DNA from: Terriglobales bacterium
Lineage (GTDB): Bacteria; Acidobacteriota; Terriglobia; Bryobacterales; Bryobacteraceae
Reading direction: 5' to 3'
Length of the DNA stretch: 64,000 nucleotides
Assembly (NCBI GenBank): GCA_021372245.1
Contig: JAJFUV010000096.1
Coordinates: forward strand, 62,001 to 126,000
The notes under the pieces are model-generated. The model saw only the letters and a program-made list of their open reading frames with translations. It ran no database searches and was not told the DNA's origin. The translations under genes were made by a program, and so were the position numbers. Shown piece by piece: positions 18,425 through 27,994 of this stretch (the first letter of the stretch is position 1; each line of letters opens with the position of its first letter).

Positions 18425-20473
18425 CTAAAGCGTTTCAAGCGGACTGGGATTGGCGGGCCTGTGGATCCACATATCCGTGCCTGCCCCGAAGTAGACTGTG
18501 CCGTCAACGCCAATGGTGAGGCCGCCATCGGCGTGTCCTTCGGTTTCCTTCAGGAACTCTATGCGGTTCTCCTTAGGATAAATGTGCGCCAACTGCCTTG
18601 AGATGATTGCCCAAAGCGTGCCGTCCTGGCAGGCGCGCAGACTTTGATTCGGAATACGGGAAGGCTTTTCCAATTCGGCGACGGTACGCATCTTACCTGT
18701 CGCATGGTTGTATTCGGTGAAGGCGCGCCCCAAGGCAAAGTACACGCAACCGTTGACGGCGGCCATGGCGCTTATGCCGCGGCGTGGTTCGAGTTCGAGG
18801 TCATAGGCGATCTTCTTAAGCGCGGGATCCCACACGAAAAAGTGTCCCGACGTGCCCTTGGGCTTGGCCCCGCCGCCACCGCCGGGACTCGACGCCGCAT
18901 AGACCCACTTCACGTCCGCTGCCACGGCCGTGATCTGCTGGTCGGGAATGATATTCCGGTGGACCTCGATCTGTTCGGTTTCGGGATCGAAGACGCTCAG
19001 TGCACCGCCCAGCATTCCGTAGTTGGGCTGCGTGCCCACGTACATCTTGCCGCCGGGCCCCAGGTGGATGCCGCCCACCGGACGGTACTGGACGTCCGGA
19101 ATGTGTAGGATGGTGCGCGGGTTGGAATCCTTCGCGGTGCCCTGGTTCCAGGGACGTGCCGGATCATAAACAGCTAATATCGCCTTGATATATGAAATCG
19201 TGTACAGCTTGCCGCGGTAGGGAATGGCGTAGTAAATCTCGCCGCTGTAGTCGATAACCTGGTCGTACGAATCCAGCTTCGCCTTCTTGGGATCCCAGGC
19301 GAACATGGTCTGTCCCAATTCCGGTCCCCCGAAAATGCGGCCGTCCGGGAAAGTGTTCAACCAGAAGATGCCCTGTCCGAGGCCGTCCACCGGGATGCGC
19401 TTCCAGTTGTAGCTGGTCGTGCGCGGACCGATTACGGTATAGGACTGCACGCGCAGGTAGAGCGCTTCCTTGTTTTTCGTCAGATAGGTGCGTCCCACGG
19501 CGGTCGGCAGAGGCATGCGGCGAAACTCGCGCTTCCTCCCGTTGCGTACGTCGAGCAGATACAGCCCCTCGCGCCCTTGCTGGTGGAGCAGCAGGTCGTC
19601 TTCGTAAGGAATGTAGCCGCTGTCGCCGTTTGAGGCGTCGTAGATTTGCGAGAGCTCGAGCGTTCGCGCGTTGTACGTGATCAGCTTCCCGGCGGTGACC
19701 TCCACAATGTAGTTCGCGGTCACCATGGGCGGCGAAAAGCCGGGCTTTTGGAACTCTTCCGGCGTGAGCGTCTTGAACGTCCGCGTCCGGGGTAGATACG
19801 CCACCGTGCGGGCCTTCTGCGTTGCAACGCCGCACAGGATGACGCCCGCCGGAGTGACCTCCAAACCGCGGAGGTAGTTCTCCTCCGGAGCCGGCGAGCC
19901 GACGTCCTCCAGCACGCCCTTGCCGGTGTCGTACCGGACCAGGCGGCAGCCCGGATAGGTTCCGTAGTAAATGTCGTTGTTGGGAGCCTGGACAAGCGAG
20001 GCGATGATGAATTCCTTTCTGCGGTATTCCTCGCTCATCTGCGGAACGTCGAGCCACCGCTCCTTGCGCGGGTCGAAGCACATCAGCGCGCCGCCATTGT
20101 AACTGCCCAGGTAAAGGTTGCCGTCGCGGGCCTGAATAATACCCCACGAGCCGATCCCTACCGGGATGGTCCAGGACTTGGCCCGGTTTGTTGCCGCGTC
20201 CAGGCGTATCAACTGGCCGAGCCCGGCGGAGTTGAACGTTGTTAGATAGAAGACGCTCCCGGTGCCCTCCTCCGGAACGTTCAGCGCATTAAACAGCCAG
20301 AGATTCGTCGCCATGGGGCCGACTTTGACGAATCCCGGCGCCGCCGCCGCGGCTCTGAGCTTGGACGTACGCACCCATCCATCCCTCGCGAGCAAAGGAG
20401 CTAATCGCGCCGCCGGCATGCCGAGCGCGGCCATCTGGAAGCATCGTCTCGTCAGTCGCATTCTCAACAGCAT
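18425..20473 (-). CDS. Exported beta-propeller protein (paralogue of the 27991-29883 gene)
   Basis: About 682 residues. The N-terminus MRLTRRCFQMAALGMPAA has a Tat-like RR motif, although the hydrophobic part is short. The rest is propeller blades such as GNLYLGSYNGGALMCFDP, GGKMYVGTQPNYGMLGGALSVFDP and GTVYFGAGTDMWI. A GGGGG turn (near 18871-18890) interrupts one blade and has a counterpart in the other paralogue. No catalytic motif was recognised. The start at 20473 avoids overlapping the divergent symporter gene; an ATG at 20461 is equally possible. It is upstream of and probably co-transcribed with the SSS symporter, so it may bind the transported compound. Confidence 0.72.
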   Translation of the reverse strand: MLLRMRLTRRCFQMAALGMPAARLAPLLARDGWVRTSKLRAAAAAPGFVKVGPMATNLWLFNALNVPEEGTGSVFYLTTFNSAGLGQLIRLDAATNRAKSWTIPVGIGSWGIIQARDGNLYLGSYNGGALMCFDPRKERWLDVPQMSEEYRRKEFIIASLVQAPNNDIYYGTYPGCRLVRYDTGKGVLEDVGSPAPEENYLRGLEVTPAGVILCGVATQKARTVAYLPRTRTFKTLTPEEFQKPGFSPPMVTANYIVEVTAGKLITYNARTLELSQIYDASNGDSGYIPYEDDLLLHQQGREGLYLLDVRNGRKREFRRMPLPTAVGRTYLTKNKEALYLRVQSYTVIGPRTTSYNWKRIPVDGLGQGIFWLNTFPDGRIFGGPELGQTMFAWDPKKAKLDSYDQVIDYSGEIYYAIPYRGKLYTISYIKAILAVYDPARPWNQGTAKDSNPRTILHIPDVQYRPVGGIHLGPGGKMYVGTQPNYGMLGGALSVFDPETEQIEVHRNIIPDQQITAVAADVKWVYAASSPGGGGGAKPKGTSGHFFVWDPALKKIAYDLELEPRRGISAMAAVNGCVYFALGRAFTEYNHATGKMRTVAELEKPSRIPNQSLRACQDGTLWAIISRQLAHIYPKENRIEFLKETEGHADGGLTIGVDGTVYFGAGTDMWIHRPANPSPLETL

Positions 20474-20517
20474 ACCTGATACGCTACAAAGTTCACGCGA
20501 AAGCGAGCCAGCCGAAC

Positions 20518-22233
20518 ATGACAGCCGTCCATCTTTCATTCCCCGATTACGTCGTTGTGATCGGCTACTTTGTCATCGTCGTGTGGATCGGGCTCTACTT
20601 CCGCAACCAGATCGTAGCCGCGAAGGATTACTTTGCGGGTGGCCATCAGATTCCGTGGTGGCTCGCGGGGATCTCGCATTACATGTCCAGCTTTAGCGCG
20701 TTTGCCTTTGTCGCTTACGCGCAACTCGGCTACACCTATGGCTGGGTAGCGGTGACGCTCTTCTGGGCTTCGGCGTTCGCCTGCATGCTCGGTGGCCTGT
20801 TCTTTGCGAGACGCTGGCGCCGTGCGCGCGTCATCACGCCGGTGGAATTCCTGGAACGGCGCTTCAACGCTTTCGTGCGGCAGTTGTTCGCATGGGCCGG
20901 GATTCCGATGAAGATCTTCGACGACGCGCTGAAGATCTTCGCCACCGGTCTGTTCGTTTCCCTGTCGATGGGCCTGAGCCTGCACTGGTCCATCATTCTC
21001 TGCGGCGTGGTGATGGTCGTCTACACGTTCTATGGGGGACTTTGGGCGCTGGTGGTGACGGACTACGTGCAGTTCATCATGAAGGGGTTGGCCATGCTCT
21101 TGCTGCTCCCGTTGGCCATCGCCGGAGCGGGAGGAATGTCGCGGGCCTTTTCGAGTCTGCCGCCGGAGCTGTTCCATTTGACCAACGGACCCTACACGTG
21201 GATTTACATCGCCGGCTTCTTCGTGCTGATTGGGATCAGCTACAACGCCAGTTGGGCTCTTGCGCAAAAGTACTACTCGGTGCGGAATGAAAAGGAAGCC
21301 TCCAAGGCGGCCTACTGCGCCGCGGCCCTGAATTTCCTCGGCGCGCCGCTCCTGATTCTGCCCGCGGTGATCGGCCGCCATTTCCTGCCGGACCTGGTGG
21401 CGCAGAACCGCACCGCGGACGTTTACGTCCTGCTGGTGCTGAAACTGCTTCCCGTGGGCATGATCGGGATTATCGTGGCGGCCATGTTTTCGGCCACTAT
21501 GGCTGTGGTGAGCTCGGACTACAACGCCATCGCCAGTGTGCTCACCAAGGACGTCTATCAACGCTTGATCAATCCCAAAGCGGCTGAAATGCGGCTGCTT
21601 TGGATGGGGCGCTGGATCACTTTAGGTCTGGGCGCGCTTACCATCCTGCTCAGTCTGTGGATCGCAGTGAGCCATCAGCAGTCGCTGTTCAACACCATGG
21701 TGACCGTACTCGGACTCTTCATGGCGCCCACGCTGCTGCCGCTTCTAGCCGGGCTCACCGTGCGCAAGCTGAACTGGCAGGGTGCGTTCGGCGGGTTCCT
21801 TTGCGGGCTGCTCACGGGCTTTCTCATGCTCGCCCTGAAGACATGGTGGCTTCCCGCGCAGCCCGGCGGCGGCTCGCAGGAAGCGCTCTACAACTTTGAA
21901 GGCGCGTCCTTGTTGGTAAACGCGGCCATGACCGTCGTCGGCATGGTCGCCGGGACCATGCTCACGTCCCGGAAGGCCGAAGCGGAAACGAGGGTCAACG
22001 AGTTCTTCGTCGCGCTCGACAGACCAGTCGCCGCAAGTGAAGTGCCCCCCTCGGGCAAGAGCGGCGCGCTGCCGGTGATCGGCGCTTCCACGTTCGGCGT
22101 GGGCATCCTGCTCACGGCTGCTGGATTGCTCTCGAACGTCCTCACCGCCCGCGTCATCGATTCCGCGTTTGGCGTGTTTCTGCTCGCCATCGGCGTCCTC
22201 TTCCTTCGCAACCATCGGAAATCACAGTCATGA
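20518..22233 (+). CDS. Sodium:solute symporter (SSS family), second copy
   Basis: 571 residues with 13 or more membrane helices. The N-terminus FPDYVVVIGYFVIVVWIGLYF, then AAKDYFAGGHQIPWWLAGISHYMSS, and FYGGLWALVVTDYVQFIMKG are SSS hallmarks. It differs clearly from the 16667 symporter in sequence, so it is not a recent duplicate. It leads a same-strand run with the URO-D protein (4-base ATGA overlap), the glycosidase and the lyase-esterase, suggesting uptake of the products. Its start lies 44 bases from the divergent propeller start, where regulatory sequence for both must lie. Confidence 0.9.
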   Translation: MTAVHLSFPDYVVVIGYFVIVVWIGLYFRNQIVAAKDYFAGGHQIPWWLAGISHYMSSFSAFAFVAYAQLGYTYGWVAVTLFWASAFACMLGGLFFARRWRRARVITPVEFLERRFNAFVRQLFAWAGIPMKIFDDALKIFATGLFVSLSMGLSLHWSIILCGVVMVVYTFYGGLWALVVTDYVQFIMKGLAMLLLLPLAIAGAGGMSRAFSSLPPELFHLTNGPYTWIYIAGFFVLIGISYNASWALAQKYYSVRNEKEASKAAYCAAALNFLGAPLLILPAVIGRHFLPDLVAQNRTADVYVLLVLKLLPVGMIGIIVAAMFSATMAVVSSDYNAIASVLTKDVYQRLINPKAAEMRLLWMGRWITLGLGALTILLSLWIAVSHQQSLFNTMVTVLGLFMAPTLLPLLAGLTVRKLNWQGAFGGFLCGLLTGFLMLALKTWWLPAQPGGGSQEALYNFEGASLLVNAAMTVVGMVAGTMLTSRKAEAETRVNEFFVALDRPVAASEVPPSGKSGALPVIGASTFGVGILLTAAGLLSNVLTARVIDSAFGVFLLAIGVLFLRNHRKSQS

Positions 22234-23198
22234 GTTCTCGACAGGCATTTGAATTTGGTTTCACGGACCCCGTTATAGCTGAGCTGGCTGGTGTACCTCA
22301 GCGAGATTTGCACTTCGACGTAGATGCGATCATCCGGGGCTATCAGCTTGCCGGCGAGCTTGCCGTGGAATTGGGCGTCCCGGCCCCATTGCCGCGCCTG
22401 GCCGAGTTTACTTACACGCACATCGTTGCACTCGGAACGCAGGTGACGTTCACTGAGTACGAACCCAAACCCACCACACTGCTCACCTCGCCTGTAGACA
22501 TTGATAACTTGTGCGAGCCGGAGGATTACCTGGCGGCAAGCCTGATCCAGGAGCGGCTGAAACTGGCCGAAGAACTCGTCCGGCGTTGGCCCGGCGCTCC
22601 ACTTTTCATTGGTCATCTTTTCGAAGGGCCGGTGACCACGGCGTCGCTGCTGCTGGGCCCGGCGTTCTTCACGCTGCCTTACGACGATCCGTCGCGCACC
22701 CACAAATTGATGCAGTTTAGCGTGACCAGCGCATTCGGTTACGCACGCGCCATCACGCGCCGTTTCTCCGGTGTCGAGAGCGCCTTCCCGCAAGGCTTTC
22801 CGGACGATTTCGCCGGCATCATCCCGCCCAAGCTGTTTGGTGAATTCGTGGTGCCTTACTGGGAGCAGATCTTCGAACAACTGAATTCGACCGAGCGGTT
22901 CGTGCACAGCGAACTACTCCGTGTGGGCCATCTGCCGTTCCTGAAGGACCTGCGCGTGGATTGCTACGATCCCAGCGCCGATCAGTACCTGACGCCCGGC
23001 CTGCTCAAGCAGCACTGCCCTACACGGTTCCAGTTGCGCATACAGGATTGGGACATCGCCAACCAGAGCGCCACTGAGTTGCAGCAGATGTATCGCCGCT
23101 ACAGTACTTACAACCCCAAGGTAATCAGTTTCTATTTGAGCCGCCTCGTGGACGTGCCCAAGGTGAAAGCCATTTTGGAAGTTGCGTTGGAACAATAA
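22230..23198 (+). CDS. Uroporphyrinogen-decarboxylase-fold protein (methyltransferase-like, not HemE)
   Basis: 322 residues. It shows the URO-D barrel in shape: GAPLFIGHLFEGPVTTASLL, DDFAGIIPPKLFGEFVVPYWEQIFEQL, RVDCYDPSADQYLTPGLLKQ. The arginine-rich N-terminal motif of true HemE (RQAGRYLPEY) is missing, so it is not the haem enzyme. Corrinoid methyltransferases of this fold (MtaA, MtbA) carry zinc through an HxC motif; here the position reads H226-S-E228, with no cysteine. A zinc-independent methyltransferase or another substrate is possible. It is translationally coupled to the symporter and followed 10 bases later by the glycosidase, placing it in a sugar operon. Confidence 0.65.
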   Translation: MSSRQAFEFGFTDPVIAELAGVPQRDLHFDVDAIIRGYQLAGELAVELGVPAPLPRLAEFTYTHIVALGTQVTFTEYEPKPTTLLTSPVDIDNLCEPEDYLAASLIQERLKLAEELVRRWPGAPLFIGHLFEGPVTTASLLLGPAFFTLPYDDPSRTHKLMQFSVTSAFGYARAITRRFSGVESAFPQGFPDDFAGIIPPKLFGEFVVPYWEQIFEQLNSTERFVHSELLRVGHLPFLKDLRVDCYDPSADQYLTPGLLKQHCPTRFQLRIQDWDIANQSATELQQMYRRYSTYNPKVISFYLSRLVDVPKVKAILEVALEQ

Positions 23199-23208
23199 GG
23201 AGATTCCT

Positions 23209-24981
23209 ATGCGTGCACTCGCACTCATACTGCTGGCCGGGCTTACGGCCGAGGCTGCGGGGATTCCGATCGCAAAGAACGGCACGTCGCTTGCGGCAGT
23301 TGTTGGCGGAGAGCGGGACGAATACGCCGTAAGCCGCGTCACCGGTGAGTTGCGCAAGTACGGGGCCGTAAATCCCTCTCCGGACGCTGCCCGCGTGGTC
23401 ATCTACGTGGGCACGCTTTCATCGAATCCCGCGCTGGCGCGCGCGGTCGCGGACCTCGGCTGGAAAGGCGACATCGCGAAGCTGCCGCCTGAAGGTTATT
23501 TGATCCGTTCCGGCACCCGTTCGGGTAAAACCGTCGTCGTGCTCGCGGGAGGCGACCGCACCGGCGCCATTTACGCCGCCAGCGACTTCAAGAATTTCTA
23601 TCTTCATCCGGCCAGCGGCGGTGTTGAAGTTGAAAAGCTCGATTACACCGAGATTCCCAAGATGAAGTACCGCTGGTTCTGGAACTGGGATGACCGGACC
23701 AACTGGGACCTGCTGGATCACGACAACGTCTACATCCCCATGCACCAGCTTCCCAAGAGCGACAGTGTCCGCGCGTGGTTCAAGCGTCCCGAGGCCTTCG
23801 TCAACAACATGAAGCTCGTCATCGATTACATGAGCGAGCACAAGCTGAACGGCCTCATCCTCTGGGGCTTCCTGCGCGACAACCACGGAGGCATCCCGGC
23901 GGCGCTCGAAGTGTGCCGCTACGCCAACGAGCGGGGGGTGAAGATCATCCCGGGTGCCGGCATCGACCGCCACTACGGCGGCTTCTACCATGAGGGCAAT
24001 CACGAGTTCAATCTCGAAACGCGCGCCGAGCAGAACCCGCGACTGCGCTCCATCGACAAGAACGGCAAGCCCGAGCCGCGCACGCTTTGTCTCGAACTGC
24101 TGGAGAATCGCGAATGGGTGGAAAGAGGCTTTAGCTGGCTGTATAAGACCTTCCCGATCGGCGGCGTGAACGTCGAATTCGCCGAACACTCCACCTGCTA
24201 CAACCCGGAGTGCATCGAGGCCCGCAAACGGCAGGGCGGCAACGAAACCGACTTCAGCAAGGATCTCGCCCGCATCGTCCCGTTTGTGATGAAGACCATT
24301 CACGATGTGGCACCCGATACCTGGATGTCCTATGTCACATACGGCGGATACACGCCGGCGATGAAGGACAAGCCGCCGCTCCATGTGAGCGCTGCGCCGG
24401 ATTACGCCATCTGCCAATGGACGCTCACGAACATGCTCACGGACCTGGTGCCCACGCGCTCGCGCCGCTCCGCAAGGGGCAGGGAATGGACCCCGGGTCT
24501 CTACGAGTCTCCCTGGCCGGAAGGCCTGCGGCCGCCCGGAATGAATTACATCGGATACATCCACTGGAATGCGTTCTACACGAGCAACCAGAAGGGCTTC
24601 TTCGTGGATGCGTACCGCGATGCGGTGCGCAAGGCATACCGGCACGGATTCCAGGGCCTCGATACCTATGGCGAGGAATCGCCAGAGTTTCCCAATGTCG
24701 AGTTGAGTTACCTGGCCTTCTCCGAATTCACCTATAACCCGGAGATGAGCGACGCTGAATTCCTCGCCAAGCGCGTTGCGCCGCTTTACGGTGGTGAACA
24801 AGCGGGCCAGCTGGCGCTTGAAATTGCGCGGCGCGTGGGGCCGGTGCGCATTGGGGCGGCTCCCCAGGACGTGACGCAACTGGTGGAAATGGCTTACGAG
24901 GGCCGGCGTATTGCCGAGCCGTACGCCAAGGCTCGCTGGGACAAAATGATCCATTATGTGCGCGAAATCCTTCCGAAGTAA
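23209..24981 (+). CDS. Secreted TIM-barrel glycoside hydrolase, family uncertain
   Basis: 590 residues starting with MRALALILLAGLTAEA, after an AAGGAG SD at 23197-23202 that fixes the ATG at 23209. Residues 20-135 form an alpha/beta domain (VVIYVGTLSSNPALA, VLAGGDRTGAIYAASDF) resembling the N-terminal domain of GH20 and GH67 enzymes. A barrel follows with KYRWFWNWDDRTNWDL, HKLNGLILWGFLRDNHGG, GVNVEFAEHSTCYNPEC and GFQGLDTYGEESPEF. The acidic residues at strand ends suggest a retaining glycosidase; an alpha-glucuronidase or hexosaminidase relative is possible. The final 26 bases overlap the lyase-esterase gene. Confidence 0.7.
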   Translation: MRALALILLAGLTAEAAGIPIAKNGTSLAAVVGGERDEYAVSRVTGELRKYGAVNPSPDAARVVIYVGTLSSNPALARAVADLGWKGDIAKLPPEGYLIRSGTRSGKTVVVLAGGDRTGAIYAASDFKNFYLHPASGGVEVEKLDYTEIPKMKYRWFWNWDDRTNWDLLDHDNVYIPMHQLPKSDSVRAWFKRPEAFVNNMKLVIDYMSEHKLNGLILWGFLRDNHGGIPAALEVCRYANERGVKIIPGAGIDRHYGGFYHEGNHEFNLETRAEQNPRLRSIDKNGKPEPRTLCLELLENREWVERGFSWLYKTFPIGGVNVEFAEHSTCYNPECIEARKRQGGNETDFSKDLARIVPFVMKTIHDVAPDTWMSYVTYGGYTPAMKDKPPLHVSAAPDYAICQWTLTNMLTDLVPTRSRRSARGREWTPGLYESPWPEGLRPPGMNYIGYIHWNAFYTSNQKGFFVDAYRDAVRKAYRHGFQGLDTYGEESPEFPNVELSYLAFSEFTYNPEMSDAEFLAKRVAPLYGGEQAGQLALEIARRVGPVRIGAAPQDVTQLVEMAYEGRRIAEPYAKARWDKMIHYVREILPK

Positions 24982-27900
24982 GTTCGCGCCGGGTGCGCTG
25001 ATAGTGGCGGCTGCCGCGTCATGCTTCGCCGGTACCCACCCACGTCTGGTCTATGATGCGGCCCAACTGGCCGCGCTGCGGAAGAATCCACAGCGCGTGT
25101 CCGAAGCGGCTCAGGCCGCCGCACCCTACCTCAGTAAGACTCGCACGGCGTCTTGGCCCGACTACTCCATCCCCCTACCTGCCGCGCCCATGCCTGCCCG
25201 TCACCCGGCCACGAACTGGCCTTACTGGACGGCGCTCAGCGCGGAACTCCGCATGGAACTCGACGCCCTTGCCTATGGCTGTGCGATGACCGGCGACCGG
25301 CGACTTCTCGATCGCGCCCGTACGATGATGCTCGGCATAGCCCAATGGGAGCGTTGGACCGACATCGATTCCTGCTCGAACGGCAAGGACCCGTGCCTCG
25401 ATACCTACCTCATCACCTTCGGCATGTCGATCGCCTACGACTATCTCTATCCGCACCTGAAAGCGGCCGACCGGCGGGCAATCTCAAACGCGATTGCCGA
25501 GAAGGGACTCCGCCCCATCGCATCGCGCGCCGGTGCGGAGGACTCGTTCGTGTCTAGCCCGCAACGTTGGCCCAACGGCTGTGCGATGGTGAGCGCCGCG
25601 CTCGGACTCGGCGCCCTGGCCGTGCGCGGTGAGCATCCGGAAGCCGGCAAGCACCTCGATCTTGCCGTACGGTTATCCCGGCGGTTCCTGGATGAATTCG
25701 GCAACGCGGACGGCGGGCTCGTCGAAGGTTTTTACTATGGGGCAGCGTCGATGGAACCTCTGGCGCTGTTCTTCTCTGCTTTGAAGCGCGAGACCGGCGC
25801 GGATCTGTTTGCTCACCCGTATTTCCGCCGCGCCCACGAGTTTCCGCTGTACTTCACGATTCCGGGCAAGAACTGGCTGGCCGGATTCGGCGATAGCGGT
25901 GGTCCGCAAGGCTCGCAGCCACTCATGATCGGCATATTCCGGCGCATGGAACTATCGGGCGGCGCGCAGTACTACCTCCGGCAGGCATTGAGCGCCGAAT
26001 ATGTAGATCCCTTGTACCTCGAAGCCATACAGCGCTGGCTGTTCTATGCGTTGCGGTTTCAGAATTCTTACGCCGTTCAACCGGAGATCAGTGCGGCCAA
26101 GCCGCCCACGGCGCTCGCGAAGGAGTTCAAGAGCATCGGGTGGGTAGCCCTGCGTTCCGGGTGGAACCCGACGGACACTCTGCTGGCCTTCCGCAGCGGA
26201 CCGAGTGTGGGACACTCCCACCTGGATCAGAATAGCTTCATCGTGGCCGCGCGAGGCGATGTGCTCGCTTCGGATCCCGGCTACCAGCGTTTCGATATGC
26301 ACTATCCCGATGGCCGCGACTGCGAATTAACGCGCCTCGAACACGTCTTCACTCGCGGCAGCCTGGGACACAACGTCATCCTGGTGGATGGGGAGGGTCA
26401 GAAGAAAGCCGACGGCGCGTTGCGCGGTTTCTTCAATTCACCAAACATGGCGGGCGCAACGGGTGAGGCGGCGAACGCCTACGCGGGCCTGCGGAAGTTT
26501 ACCCGCCATGTATTGCATGTCCGCCCGCTCGGTTTGTACATGGTGCTGGACCAGATTCGCACCGACGGCCGCCGCCGCTCCATCGAATGGCTGCTGCAAA
26601 CGCAGCCTAAGGGACGGTTCGAAATCGAGGGCGATGGTGCCATCCGTGCGATTGTGGGTGAATCGGCGATGACCGCCACCACCCTTCTTCCCACGGGTTC
26701 CGCTTGGCGCCTGAAGCGGCACGGCCGGGAGGAGAAGTTCGGGCGCACTGCTGCCGTCTCCGTCGATGCGTCCGAAGCTACGTTCCTGACGGTGTTGGAA
26801 ACGCACTCCGCCGCGGAGCGTACGCGAGTCCGGATGAGCGCCTGGCCCGCCGGGGGAGGCAATATTCTGCTGCAAGTTGGCCGCGAGCAGATCCTCATTC
26901 ATCCGGCGGATCTTTCGCAATCGCGGATCGTAACCGGCGAGAAGTTTCGTCCGGCGCGCATCATGATCGACAGGCAGATTGAACTGCTCGGCGGTTTCGA
27001 CAGCGATCCGAAAGACGTGAACGGTTGGCGGCCGCTTCGTATCACGACGCCGGCCCAGTGGCAACGCCGCCGCAATGAGATCCGGCAAAGGGTGATCGAC
27101 GTGATGGGCAAGTTTCCCTCGCGTGCGGTTCCTCTCGATGCGCGCACTCTTTCGGAGGAAGACACACCCGGCTACACGCGCCGCAAGGTGAGCTACTTGA
27201 GTGCGGACGGCGACCGCATCCCCGCCTGGCTCCTGATTCCGAAGCGCGGTACGAAGCCCTGGCCCGCGGTGCTCGCCCTGCACCAAACGGAGGCCATAGG
27301 CAAGGACTCGGCTGTCGGCATCGGCGGCGCGCCGCACGTGCGTTACGGACACGAGTTGGCCGAACGGGGTTTCGTCGTGCTGGCGCCCGATTCCATCACC
27401 GCCGGAGAACGTGTCTATCCCGGTTCGAAGCCGTACGTCACGGAAGTCTTCGATCGCGCGCACCCGGAGTGGAGCGCACTGGGCAAAATGTGTTCGGATC
27501 ACCAGCGCGGCATCGACTACCTGGAGACGCTCGACTTTGTGAACGCCCGGCGCATCGGCGTCATTGGCCACTCGCTGGGCGCGTACAACTCGTTCTTCCT
27601 GGCCGCTTTCGACGAGCGCATTGCTGCGGCGGTTTCCAGTTGCGGCCTGTCCACGTTCGGGATGACCGCGAAGTCGCTGGCATGGGCGCGCGAAAGCTGG
27701 TTTGTGCATCTGCCGCGGCTCAAGGCTTACCTACGCGCGGGCATCGTCCCCTTCGACATGCACGAGGTGATGGCCCTGGTGGCGCCGCGCCCACTGTTCA
27801 ATTACTCGGCGAGGCAGGACGAGATCTTCCCTGATATCGGCGCGATTGAAGCCGCTGGAGCGCAAGTAGGCAGCGTGTACAGGCTGCTCGGCGCGGATGG

Positions 27901-27994
27901 CAAACTCGTTTTTCGGGTAGGCGAAGGCCCCCACGATTTCCCCGTCCCGGTGCGTGAGCAAACCTACCGGTGGCTGGCGGAACATTTGCGCTAA
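24956..27994 (+). CDS. Polysaccharide lyase (heparinase II/III-like) fused to an alpha/beta-hydrolase esterase
   Basis: 1012 residues. After a signal sequence (GALIVAAAASCFAGTH) the first ~430 residues form an alpha/alpha toroid (LRMELDALAYGCAMTGDRRLL, WPNGCAMVSAALGLGALAV), followed by a beta-sandwich with GHSHLDQNSFIVAARGDVL...SDPGY, the heparinase II/III pattern. From about 690 a separate alpha/beta-hydrolase begins: WPAVLALHQTE, then GHSLGAYNS with nucleophile S873, and SARQDEIFPD and EGPHDFP supplying the Asp and His. The two active sites suggest cleavage plus de-esterification of one uronate polymer. It is much longer than either family alone (~600 and ~300 residues). It overlaps the upstream glycosidase gene by 26 bases. 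Substrate unknown. Confidence 0.72.
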   Translation: MCAKSFRSKFAPGALIVAAAASCFAGTHPRLVYDAAQLAALRKNPQRVSEAAQAAAPYLSKTRTASWPDYSIPLPAAPMPARHPATNWPYWTALSAELRMELDALAYGCAMTGDRRLLDRARTMMLGIAQWERWTDIDSCSNGKDPCLDTYLITFGMSIAYDYLYPHLKAADRRAISNAIAEKGLRPIASRAGAEDSFVSSPQRWPNGCAMVSAALGLGALAVRGEHPEAGKHLDLAVRLSRRFLDEFGNADGGLVEGFYYGAASMEPLALFFSALKRETGADLFAHPYFRRAHEFPLYFTIPGKNWLAGFGDSGGPQGSQPLMIGIFRRMELSGGAQYYLRQALSAEYVDPLYLEAIQRWLFYALRFQNSYAVQPEISAAKPPTALAKEFKSIGWVALRSGWNPTDTLLAFRSGPSVGHSHLDQNSFIVAARGDVLASDPGYQRFDMHYPDGRDCELTRLEHVFTRGSLGHNVILVDGEGQKKADGALRGFFNSPNMAGATGEAANAYAGLRKFTRHVLHVRPLGLYMVLDQIRTDGRRRSIEWLLQTQPKGRFEIEGDGAIRAIVGESAMTATTLLPTGSAWRLKRHGREEKFGRTAAVSVDASEATFLTVLETHSAAERTRVRMSAWPAGGGNILLQVGREQILIHPADLSQSRIVTGEKFRPARIMIDRQIELLGGFDSDPKDVNGWRPLRITTPAQWQRRRNEIRQRVIDVMGKFPSRAVPLDARTLSEEDTPGYTRRKVSYLSADGDRIPAWLLIPKRGTKPWPAVLALHQTEAIGKDSAVGIGGAPHVRYGHELAERGFVVLAPDSITAGERVYPGSKPYVTEVFDRAHPEWSALGKMCSDHQRGIDYLETLDFVNARRIGVIGHSLGAYNSFFLAAFDERIAAAVSSCGLSTFGMTAKSLAWARESWFVHLPRLKAYLRAGIVPFDMHEVMALVAPRPLFNYSARQDEIFPDIGAIEAAGAQVGSVYRLLGADGKLVFRVGEGPHDFPVPVREQTYRWLAEHLR

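Noticed and set aside
22230-23198. Reading the URO-D protein as HemE
   Set aside because: The HemE arginine motif (RQAGRYLPEY) is missing and the gene is in a sugar operon.
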